A stretch of DNA of 64,000 bases from Caballeronia concitans. GTDB lineage: Bacteria > Pseudomonadota > Gammaproteobacteria > Burkholderiales > Burkholderiaceae. Positions within the stretch are counted from its first letter, which is position 1; each line of letters begins with the position of its first letter. This document shows positions 16,819 to 24,377 of the stretch, one piece after another. The position numbers and the translations under genes were made by a program. Below the pieces are notes generated by a model, which was not told the DNA's origin, did not search any database, and worked only from the letters and a program-made list of their open reading frames with translations. The DNA lies in contig NZ_FCNV02000005.1 of the NCBI RefSeq assembly GCF_001544615.1, positions 1-64,000 on the forward strand. Reading direction: 5' to 3'.

Positions 16819-19208
16819 GCGATCTTCCCGGCGCGCCGCGCGCACCGAACGAGGCGGAGGCACGCAGCGCAGGTCCGCCCGATGCCGAAGCGCGCCGCCG
16901 CACGCTGAGTTCGGGCGTCGTCGGCGAGGATTGCGGCGCGGAGCCGATCCACATTCCGGGCGGCATCCAGCCACACGGCTATCTGCTCGTGCTCGACGAA
17001 CGCGGCGCGCAAGCGGGCGACACGCGCATCGTGCAGGCGAGCGAAAACGTCGCCGCGCTCACGGGCGAAAGCGTCGAAACGCTGCTCGGCAAGCCGCTCG
17101 ATGCGCTGCTCGGGACGGCCGAGGCGCGCCGCATCGCGCAGGCGGCATCGACGATGGAAGTCGACGACGCACCGCTCTACGTCGGCGCGATGCACAAGCT
17201 TCCGGGCGCGCGCGAATCCACGCGGCTCGACGTGACGATCCATCGGCACGACGGCGCGCTGATCGTCGAAATGGAGGCGGCGGCGCAGTCGGAAGAATCC
17301 GCGTTTTCGTCGATGTATCCGCTCGTGCGCACGTTCGCGCGCGGTCTGCAAAACGCGGAGACGGTGCAGGAGCTGGCCGAACTCGCGGTGCGCGAAGTGC
17401 GGGCGATCAGCGGCTTCGGCCGCGTGATGCTCTACAGCTTCGACGCCGAAGGCCGCAGCCACGTGCGCGCCGAAGATCGCGACGAGCGCTACGCGTCGTT
17501 CCTGCATCAATTCTTTCCGGCGTCCGACATTCCGCCGCAGGCGCGCGCGCTCTATCTGCGCAACCGCATCCGCCTGGTCGCCGATGTCGACTATGTTCCC
17601 GCGCGGCTCGTGCCCGAGTGCAATCCCGTCACGGGCCGTCCGACGGACCTGACCTACGCGGCGCTGCGCAGCTTCTCGCCGGTGCATCTCGAATACATGC
17701 GCAATATGGGCACGCACGCGTCGATGTCGGTGTCGATCGTCGTGCGCGGCAAGCTGTGGGGCCTCATTTCCTGTCACGATCACGACCCGCGCCAGGTGCC
17801 GTTCAGCACGCGGCTCGCCATCGAGCATCTCGGGCACATGCTGTCCCTGCAGATCGAAGCGAAGGAAGAGCGCGCCGAGGCCGAGTATCTCGCCGAGCTG
17901 CGCCGCACGATGGCGCGTTTGATCGCCGCGATGGGCGAGCAGGAGAACTTCGTCGCCGGGCTGCGCGGCGTGCCGAACGACGTGCTGGGCTTCGCGCGTT
18001 CGGCGGGCGCGGCCATCGTCATGAACGATCAGGTGACGCTGATGGGCGCGACGCCCGACAAGGACACGGTGCGTGCGCTCACGGACTGGCTCGCGGAGCA
18101 CACGTCCGGCGTCTGGGCCACGGATTCGCTCGCGCGCGAATGGCCGCCCGCGAAGGCGCACGAAGACAAGGCGTGCGGCGTGCTCGCGGTGCCGGTGTCG
18201 CAAATTTTCCGAAATTATCTGCTCTGGTTCCGACCCGAGCGGATGCAGACCATCAAATGGGCCGGGGAGCCGGTCAAGGTGCGCGGCGCGGACGGCGCGA
18301 GCGCGCCGCGCACGAGCTTCAGCCCGTGGCTCGAAACGGTGCGCGGGCATTCCGCGTCGTGGCGGCAGGGCGAACTGGAAATCGCGAGCGAGTTGCGCGG
18401 GGCGCTGCTGAACATCGTGCTGCGGCGCGCGGAAGAGCGCGCCGAACTCGCGACCGAACTCGCACGCGCGAACAAGGAACTGGAAGCGTTTTCGTATTCG
18501 GTGTCGCATGACTTGCGCGCGCCGCTTCGGCACATCGCCGGATACGGAGACCTGCTGCGCGAGCAGGAAGGCGAGCGCATGTCGGAGAAAAGCCGGCGCT
18601 TTCTCAACAACATGCTGGATTCTGCGCGTTTCGCGGGCACGCTCGTCGACGATCTGCTGACGTTCTCGCAAATGGGCCGCGCGGCGCTGCGTCCCGCGCC
18701 GGTCGATCTCGCGCCGCTCGTGCGCGCGATCGTGCAGGAATTCGAGGCGGACACGCCGGAGCGGCGCATCGAATGGGACATCCGCGACTTGCCGCGCGTC
18801 ACCGGCGACGCGGCTTTTCTGCAACTCGCGCTGCGCAACCTCATTTCGAACGCGGTGAAATATACGAGAACGCGAGAATCGGCGAAAATTGAGATATTCG
18901 CGACTCGCAGCGGCGATGAGCACATCGTCGGCGTGAGGGACAACGGCGTCGGCTTCGACATGAAGTACGGAGCGAAGCTGTTCGGCGTGTTCCAGCGGCT
19001 GCATCGCGCGGAGGAATTCGAAGGGACGGGGATCGGGCTCGCCAACGTGCGGCGCATCGTCGAGCGTCACGACGGGCGCACGTGGGCCGAAGGACGGCTG
19101 GGAGAGGGCGCGACGTTCTACTTTTCCCTGCCGGTCGAGTTCCAGAGCGTCACGGGGCGCGAAGCTGCCCGCCCGAATTCCGGCGCGCCGCATTCGCAGC
19201 GTCAGTAA
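16815..19208 (+). CDS. bphP: Bacteriophytochrome sensor histidine kinase
   Basis: This 797-residue red/far-red photoreceptor has the order PAS (about 40-150), GAF (about 165-330), PHY (about 340-530), HisKA (about 555-625) and HATPase (about 665-785). Biliverdin should attach at C40 in EDCGAEPIHIPGGIQPHG. The GAF domain has the signature FPASDIP and a chromophore histidine in SPVHLEYMRN. The PHY tongue motif PRTSF is at 498-502. The phosphorylated histidine is H565 in SVSHDLRAPLRHI, and the ATP-binding boxes DNGVGFD and GTGIGLA are intact. A 39-residue leader precedes C40, longer than in Deinococcus. It should be an active kinase and passes phosphate most likely to the next gene. Confidence 0.95.
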   Translation: MSDLPGAPRAPNEAEARSAGPPDAEARRRTLSSGVVGEDCGAEPIHIPGGIQPHGYLLVLDERGAQAGDTRIVQASENVAALTGESVETLLGKPLDALLGTAEARRIAQAASTMEVDDAPLYVGAMHKLPGARESTRLDVTIHRHDGALIVEMEAAAQSEESAFSSMYPLVRTFARGLQNAETVQELAELAVREVRAISGFGRVMLYSFDAEGRSHVRAEDRDERYASFLHQFFPASDIPPQARALYLRNRIRLVADVDYVPARLVPECNPVTGRPTDLTYAALRSFSPVHLEYMRNMGTHASMSVSIVVRGKLWGLISCHDHDPRQVPFSTRLAIEHLGHMLSLQIEAKEERAEAEYLAELRRTMARLIAAMGEQENFVAGLRGVPNDVLGFARSAGAAIVMNDQVTLMGATPDKDTVRALTDWLAEHTSGVWATDSLAREWPPAKAHEDKACGVLAVPVSQIFRNYLLWFRPERMQTIKWAGEPVKVRGADGASAPRTSFSPWLETVRGHSASWRQGELEIASELRGALLNIVLRRAEERAELATELARANKELEAFSYSVSHDLRAPLRHIAGYGDLLREQEGERMSEKSRRFLNNMLDSARFAGTLVDDLLTFSQMGRAALRPAPVDLAPLVRAIVQEFEADTPERRIEWDIRDLPRVTGDAAFLQLALRNLISNAVKYTRTRESAKIEIFATRSGDEHIVGVRDNGVGFDMKYGAKLFGVFQRLHRAEEFEGTGIGLANVRRIVERHDGRTWAEGRLGEGATFYFSLPVEFQSVTGREAARPNSGAPHSQRQ

Positions 19209-19227
19209 CGAAGTCAACAACAGACCC

Positions 19228-19689
19228 ATGCTTAAACCGATATTGCTCGTCGAAGACAATCCGAACGACCTCGAGCTCACGCTCGTCGCGCTCGGCAAAA
19301 GCCAGCTCGCCAACGAAGTGATCGTCGCGCGCGACGGCCAGGAAGCCATCGACTATCTGACCAGCGAAGGCGAATGGAAGGAACGCACGCCCGGCAATCC
19401 GGCCGTCATCCTGCTCGACCTGAAGCTGCCGAAGATCGACGGCCTCGAAGTGCTCGACATGATCCGCTCGAACGCCACGCTGAAGAGCATTCCGGTCGTG
19501 ATGCTGACTTCGTCGCGCGAAGAGCAGGACCTGATTCGCAGCTACGAACTCGGCGTCAACGCTTACGTGGTGAAGCCGGTGGAGTTCGCGGAATTCGTCG
19601 AGGCGATCAGCGACCTCGGCGTGTTCTGGGCCGTCCTCAACGAGCCGCCGCCGGGCTCGACGCGCTTTCGCCGTCCGGCGGGGCAATGA
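19228..19689 (+). CDS. Single-domain response regulator (Rcp1-like)
   Basis: This 153-residue receiver has no output domain. The acidic pocket is E9/D10 in LLVEDNP, the phospho-acceptor D64 lies in LLDLKLPKIDG, and the conserved Thr/Ser is in MLTSS with Lys in VVKPVEF. The C-terminal extension VFWAVLNEPPP is typical of phytochrome-associated Rcp1/CheY-like regulators. It lies 19 bp after bphP, so it is the likely phosphate acceptor. The ribosome site is poor, which suggests coupled translation. Its output partner is unknown; the hybrid kinase downstream is one candidate. Confidence 0.92.
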   Translation: MLKPILLVEDNPNDLELTLVALGKSQLANEVIVARDGQEAIDYLTSEGEWKERTPGNPAVILLDLKLPKIDGLEVLDMIRSNATLKSIPVVMLTSSREEQDLIRSYELGVNAYVVKPVEFAEFVEAISDLGVFWAVLNEPPPGSTRFRRPAGQ

Positions 19690-19724
19690 ACGCGCGCCCG
19701 CCCGTCTGCGAGGCCGTCTAGATC

Positions 19725-21662
19725 ATGCAGCCTCTTCAACTGCTCCTCGTCGAAGACAACGCGCTCGATGCGGAGCTGACCATCGCCCAGCTCGAACGCG
19801 CCGATTATGTCGTGGAGGCGTCGATCGTCTACGACTCCGCGAGCTTCATCGCCGAACTCGAAGCGCGTCGTTTCGACGTGATCCTCGCCGATTTCGTGAT
19901 GCCGACGTTCTCGGGCATCGAGGCGCTCGCCATCGCGAGCGAGCGCGCGCCGGACACGCCGTTCATCTTCGTGTCGGGGCTGCTCGGCGAAGAGCACGCG
20001 GTCGACATGCTCAAGCGCGGCGCGACCGACTACGTGCTCAAGCAGCGCCTGCAGCGGCTTCCCGCCGTCGTGCGCCGCGCGATGCGCGAGTCGGCGGAGC
20101 GCACGCAACGCATCGCCGTGGAACGGGCGCTGCGCGAAACGGAGACGCACTTTCGCCTGCTGATCGACGCGCTCAAGGATTACGCGGTCATCACGCTCGA
20201 TCCGGAAGGGCGCATCCGCACGTGGAACGCGGCGTCGGAGCGTATTCTCGGCTTTCCGCCGCAGGACGTGCTTGGGCAGTCCGCGAGCATTTTCTATAGT
20301 CACGACGACCGCGAATCCGGCGTGTTCGACAACGAACTGGAAACGGCGCGGCGCGAAGGCAGCGCGTCCGACGATCGCTGGCTCTGGCGCAAGGACGGCC
20401 ATTCGTTCTTCGCGTCGGGCGTGACGACGGCCATCCGCACCGAGCAGAACGAGCTGATCGGCTTTTCCAAGATCGTCCGCGACGCGACCGACGCCCACAT
20501 GGCCGCCGACGCGCTGCGGCTCGCGAAGGATCAGGCGGAATCCGCGAATCGCGCGAAGGATCATTTTCTCGCGGTGCTGTCGCATGAGTTGCGCACGCCG
20601 CTGACGCCGATTCTCGCCGCCGTGCGCCTGCTCGAAATGAAGCATTCGCTGCCGCGCGAGGCGAGTCCGACGCTCGAACTCATCCGCCGCAACGTCGAGC
20701 TGGAAGCGCGTCTGATCGACGACCTGCTCGATCTCACGAGCATCGCGCGGGGCAAGCTGAGCCTGAATTTCGCGAGCGTTGCGCTGGACACGCTGCTCAC
20801 GAGCGCGCTCGACATGTCCGACGCCGACCTGCGCGGGAAGAATCTCACGCTCGAAACGAAGTTCGACGCGGCGCGCTTCATCGTTTCGGGCGATGCCGCG
20901 CGGCTGCAGCAGATCGCGTGGAACCTGATGCGCAACGCGGTGAAGTTCACGCCGGCGGGCGGGCGCATCGAAGTGCGGACGTGGAATCCGGACGACGCGA
21001 CCATCGCCGTTTCGGTGACGGACAGCGGCATCGGCATCAGCGCCGAAGCGTTGCCGCGCATTTTCTCGGCGTTCGAACAGGCCGACGATTCCATCACGCG
21101 CTCGTTCGGCGGACTCGGCCTGGGGCTCGCCATCGCCAGCACGCTCGCGCAGAAGCACGGCGGCACGCTTTCCGCCTACAGCGACGGCCGCGACCAGGGC
21201 GCGCGCTTCACGCTGACGCTGCCGCTCGCCCGCGTGCAGCCGACGCACGAGGCCGCGCCGCTTCCGCAGGCCGCGCGCGAGGAGCACGGGCATGCGCTCA
21301 AGGTGCTGCTCGTGGAGGACAACGAGCAGACGTCGTCCGCAATGGCCGAAGTACTCGACATGCTCGGCCACGAAGTCACGGTCGCGACGACCGTCGCCGA
21401 GGCGCTCGTGTGCGCGAAGAGTGGCCCGTTCGATCTGCTCATCAGCGATATCGGCCTGCCCGACGGCAGCGGGCTCGACATCGCGCGCGCGTGGAGTTCG
21501 CTGCAGCCGGGGCGGCCGTCGGTCGCGATCACCGGATACGGCATGGACGAGGACATCCGCCGTTGCCGCGAGGCGGGCTTCCGCGATCATTTGACGAAGC
21601 CGGTCAACTTCGCGCGGCTCGAAGCGCTGATCCAGTCCCTCGCGGACGAACTCGCGGGATAG
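19725..21662 (+). CDS. Hybrid sensor kinase REC-PAS-HisKA-HATPase-REC
   Basis: This 645-residue soluble kinase has an N-terminal receiver (about 1-120, D56), a PAS sensor (about 135-260), HisKA with H287 in LSHELRTPL, an HATPase (about 390-510; NAVKFTP, DSGIGIS, GLGLGLA) and a C-terminal receiver (about 525-645, D575 in LLISDIGLPDG). No membrane segments, so it should be cytosolic. A receiver at the front of a kinase is typically a phosphorylation-controlled switch, suggesting it takes input from bphP or from another kinase. It follows the single-domain regulator by 35 bp and is very probably co-transcribed. Its final output gene is not in the window. Confidence 0.92.
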   Translation: MQPLQLLLVEDNALDAELTIAQLERADYVVEASIVYDSASFIAELEARRFDVILADFVMPTFSGIEALAIASERAPDTPFIFVSGLLGEEHAVDMLKRGATDYVLKQRLQRLPAVVRRAMRESAERTQRIAVERALRETETHFRLLIDALKDYAVITLDPEGRIRTWNAASERILGFPPQDVLGQSASIFYSHDDRESGVFDNELETARREGSASDDRWLWRKDGHSFFASGVTTAIRTEQNELIGFSKIVRDATDAHMAADALRLAKDQAESANRAKDHFLAVLSHELRTPLTPILAAVRLLEMKHSLPREASPTLELIRRNVELEARLIDDLLDLTSIARGKLSLNFASVALDTLLTSALDMSDADLRGKNLTLETKFDAARFIVSGDAARLQQIAWNLMRNAVKFTPAGGRIEVRTWNPDDATIAVSVTDSGIGISAEALPRIFSAFEQADDSITRSFGGLGLGLAIASTLAQKHGGTLSAYSDGRDQGARFTLTLPLARVQPTHEAAPLPQAAREEHGHALKVLLVEDNEQTSSAMAEVLDMLGHEVTVATTVAEALVCAKSGPFDLLISDIGLPDGSGLDIARAWSSLQPGRPSVAITGYGMDEDIRRCREAGFRDHLTKPVNFARLEALIQSLADELAG

Positions 21663-21771
21663 CGGCATGTGAAAAATTGCGCTCCGTGCGCGGAACGATG
21701 TCGATTGGCGGCATGCTTGCACGTCGTAGGTTTGACCCGTTCTTCCACCTTTGTCCCTGCACGGAGCCGAC

Positions 21772-22239
21772 ATGACTGCATCCAACGTCAAAGCCATTCC
21801 CGAAGACATGCATTCGCTCACCCCGCACATCGTGTGCGCGGGCGCAGCCGAGGCCATCGAGTTCTACAAACGCGCGTTCGGCGCCATCGAGATGGGACGG
21901 CTGCCCGGTCCCGACGGCAAGCTCATGCACGCGATGGTGAAGATCGGCGATTCGGTGCTCATGCTCGTCGATGAAAATCCCGCCTTCGGCATGCTCGGCG
22001 CGACCGCGCTGAAGGGCTCGCCCGTCACCCTCCATCTGTATGTCGAAGACGCCGACGCCACCATGAAGCAGGCCGAAGCCGCGGGCGCGCGCGTGATCAT
22101 GCCCGTCGCCGAGATGTTCTGGGGCGACCGTTACGGGCGTCTGGAAGATCCGTTCGGGCATCAATGGTCGGTCGCGACGCATGTGCGCGATGTCTCGCCC
22201 GCCGAGATGCAGCAGGCCACGTGCGGCCAGCGCGGCTGA
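21772..22239 (+). CDS. VOC-family protein (PhnB/glyoxalase-like)
   Basis: This 155-residue protein folds as a vicinal-oxygen-chelate protein of the PhnB group. Pairs of beta-alpha-beta-beta-beta units can be seen, with IEFYKRAFGA in the first and LEDPFGHQWSVATHV at the end of the second. The conserved terminal DPFGHQW motif and an N-terminal PHIVCAGAAEA fit the family. The chelating residues are not conserved enough to name a substrate. It lies 109 bp after the hybrid kinase, and a second VOC protein follows after 39 bp. Confidence 0.85.
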   Translation: MTASNVKAIPEDMHSLTPHIVCAGAAEAIEFYKRAFGAIEMGRLPGPDGKLMHAMVKIGDSVLMLVDENPAFGMLGATALKGSPVTLHLYVEDADATMKQAEAAGARVIMPVAEMFWGDRYGRLEDPFGHQWSVATHVRDVSPAEMQQATCGQRG

Positions 22240-22278
22240 CGCGCGGGTAATCCGGCAAACGTCACGAAGGAGGAGCGC

Positions 22279-22752
22279 ATGAACAAGATTTCGCCCTGTC
22301 TCTGGTTCGACGGCAACGCGCAGGAAGCCGTGGACTTTTATGTCGGCCTGTTCCGGAACGCGCGCATCACGCGGACCCTGCTGCATAACGAAGCGAGCCC
22401 CGGCCCGGTCGGCAGCCTGCTTGCCGTGGTGTTCGAACTCGACGGCCAGGAGTTCATGGCGCTCAACGGCGGCTCGGAATTCAAGTTCACGCCGGCCATT
22501 TCCCTGTTCATCAAATGCGACGATCAGGCCGAGATCGACCATTACTGGGACGCGCTGCTCGACGGCGGCCAGGCGATGGCCTGCGGCTGGCTCACCGATC
22601 GCTTCGGCGTGACGTGGCAGGTCGCGCCGCCGCGCCTGCTCGGGATGCTTCAGGACCCGGACCCGGCGAAGGCGAATCGCACGATGACGGCGATGCGGCA
22701 GATGATCAAGCTCGACATCGCGGCACTGGAGCGGGCGTATCGCGGGGAATGA
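22279..22752 (+). CDS. VOC-family protein (PhnB-like, 3-demethylubiquinone methyltransferase-like fold)
   Basis: This 157-residue VOC protein starts with the diagnostic KISPCLWFDGNAQEAVDFY. It continues with FMALNGGSEFKF, SLFIKCDDQAEIDHYWD and a C-terminal GVTWQVAPPRL followed by a helical tail. Such proteins are often annotated as 3-demethylubiquinone-9 methyltransferases, but they lack a SAM site, so that name should not be used. An AAGGAGGAG ribosome site precedes ATG 22279. The stop abuts the stop of the convergent fetB gene with no spacer. No substrate can be given. Confidence 0.85.
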   Translation: MNKISPCLWFDGNAQEAVDFYVGLFRNARITRTLLHNEASPGPVGSLLAVVFELDGQEFMALNGGSEFKFTPAISLFIKCDDQAEIDHYWDALLDGGQAMACGWLTDRFGVTWQVAPPRLLGMLQDPDPAKANRTMTAMRQMIKLDIAALERAYRGE

Positions 22753-23565
22753 TCAGAAGCGGCGCTTCTTCTGCCGTTCGATCAGCTTCCCCGCCATGAA
22801 CCGGTGATCCGGCGAGAAGAGCCGCCGGTAAGTCAGCACGACCGCGCCGACCACGCCCAGCCCGGACGCCGCCGCGATCAGAAACATGATGACGATCTGA
22901 TACCGCACCGCCTGCAACGGCGATTGCCCCGCTAGCACCTGGCCGGTCATCATCCCCGGCAGGCTCACGAGGCCGACGACGGCCATCTGATTGAGCGTCG
23001 GAATCATGCCCGCGCGCACCGCCTGGCGCGCGGGCCCTTGCGCCGCTTCCCAGCGCGTCGCGCCGAGCGCGAGCGACATTTCGACGGCCCCGCGTCCCGC
23101 CGTCAGTTCCTCCGTCATCCGTTCGATGCCGAGCGATACGCCCGTCAGCGTGTTGCCGAGGATCATGCCGAGAATCGGAATGGCGTATTGCGGCTCGTAC
23201 CACGGATGAATGCGGATGACCGCGAAGAGCCCGAACGCGCCGATCAGCCACGAGGCGCCCCATATCGACACGAGGCTGTCCACGCGCTGACCCGCGTAGG
23301 TGCGCCGCCCGCGATTCGACGCCGCGAGGCCGGCGATCACGGTCATCAGCGCCATCAGCGGCAGCACGACGAACCATCGGCTGAACGCGAAGACCCAGCC
23401 GAGCACGTAGCCGATCAGCAGCAGTTGCACGACCGTGCGCACCGCCGCGATCGCGAGACGCCGTTCGAGCCCGAGTTTCAGCGCGACCGACAGCGCGCCG
23501 TTCACGACGATCAACGCCGCCGCGAGACCGATATCGAAAAGGCTCAGGTTCTGATAGCCGTTCAT
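22753..23565 (-). CDS. fetB: ABC exporter permease, FetB family
   Basis: This 270-residue inner-membrane permease has about six to seven hydrophobic segments and the family hallmark GMILGNTLTGVSLGIERM (about 133-150), LPGMMTGQVLAGQSP near 205 and a basic tail. It matches UPF0014/FetB, the permease of the FetAB exporter that in E. coli removes excess iron and aids peroxide resistance. The start codon overlaps the ATPase stop by 4 bases (fetA is upstream on the minus strand). Iron as substrate is inherited from the E. coli family. Confidence 0.85.
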   Translation of the reverse strand: MNGYQNLSLFDIGLAAALIVVNGALSVALKLGLERRLAIAAVRTVVQLLLIGYVLGWVFAFSRWFVVLPLMALMTVIAGLAASNRGRRTYAGQRVDSLVSIWGASWLIGAFGLFAVIRIHPWYEPQYAIPILGMILGNTLTGVSLGIERMTEELTAGRGAVEMSLALGATRWEAAQGPARQAVRAGMIPTLNQMAVVGLVSLPGMMTGQVLAGQSPLQAVRYQIVIMFLIAAASGLGVVGAVVLTYRRLFSPDHRFMAGKLIERQKKRRF

Positions 23566-24263
23566 CGCGCGTCCTTGGGTTCGGCCAGCACGCCCGCCGT
23601 CATCGTGAGATGCCGCGCGGCCACGCGGTGCGCCTGCTCCGGATCGTGCGATACCCAGATGCTCGCGCGCGACCGGTTCTCATCGCCGTCGTCGAACCAG
23701 GCGGCGACGAGCGCTTCGATTGCGCGCACGGAGGCCGGATCGAGCGATGCGGTCGGCTCGTCGAGCAGCAGCACATCGGGCGCGAGTTGCAGCACGCGAA
23801 CGAACGCGGCGATCTGCGCCTCGCCGCCCGACAGCTCGCTCGCGGGCTTGTCGAGAAAATCCGCGCCGCGCCCGGCCGCATGCGCGAGGCGCGCGGCGGC
23901 GTCGCGATCGAAGCGGGCATCGTGATAGGCCTTCAGCGTGTACGGATAGTGCAGGTTGTCTTCGACGGTGCCGTCGAGCATGGCGGGCCGCTGCGCGATA
24001 TACGCCACGCGCCGCCGATACGCCGGAATCCCCGCGCGCGCGATGCGTTCGCCGCGCCACGTCACGAAACCTTCGTCGCATGGATCGAGCAGCGCGAGCG
24101 TGCGCAGGAACACGCTCTTGCCCGATCCCGACGGCCCGGTGATCGAGAGGCGCTCGCCCGCGCCGAGCGTGAAGTCGGTGCGATGCAGCAGCATGCTGCC
24201 GCGCGCCGCGTCGAGGCGCACGACACCATGAGCCGCGACCAGCGGCACGGACGGATTCGTCAT
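23562..24263 (-). CDS. fetA: ABC exporter ATPase, FetA family
   Basis: This 233-residue ABC ATPase has Walker A GPSGSGKS (43-50), Q-loop around YIAQRP, signature LSGGE, Walker B VLLLDEPT and the switch histidine in WVSHDP. It pairs with FetB through an ATGA overlap. I start at ATG 24263 (MTNPSV); an in-frame ATG 11 codons upstream is possible, but neither has a good ribosome site. The FetAB pair likely forms a homodimeric exporter of iron or another metal. No metal regulator site was recognised in the 114 bp before it, which it shares divergently with the asmA-like gene. Confidence 0.85.
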   Translation of the reverse strand: MTNPSVPLVAAHGVVRLDAARGSMLLHRTDFTLGAGERLSITGPSGSGKSVFLRTLALLDPCDEGFVTWRGERIARAGIPAYRRRVAYIAQRPAMLDGTVEDNLHYPYTLKAYHDARFDRDAAARLAHAAGRGADFLDKPASELSGGEAQIAAFVRVLQLAPDVLLLDEPTASLDPASVRAIEALVAAWFDDGDENRSRASIWVSHDPEQAHRVAARHLTMTAGVLAEPKDAR

Positions 24264-24377
24264 TGTTTTGCGTGGGGAAATTTTGACTGCCGCCATCTTA
24301 CGCGCGATGCGTTTCGGGAAACGCGGGCATGCCTTGTGCTGGCGCAGAGCTAATCAGCAAAAACGGATGGAGCCGAC

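Noticed and set aside
16644-19349. 901-codon open frame antisense to bphP
   Set aside because: The length results from extreme third-position GC. The + strand frame has a full phytochrome domain series; the antisense product has low-complexity Arg/Ala and no motif.
19563-21857. 764-codon open frame antisense to the hybrid kinase
   Set aside because: Same cause: the composition is a shadow of the real gene and has no recognisable domain.
22279-22752. Ubiquinone-biosynthesis methyltransferase
   Set aside because: The database-style name is tempting, but no SAM-binding motif exists; the fold is VOC/PhnB-like.
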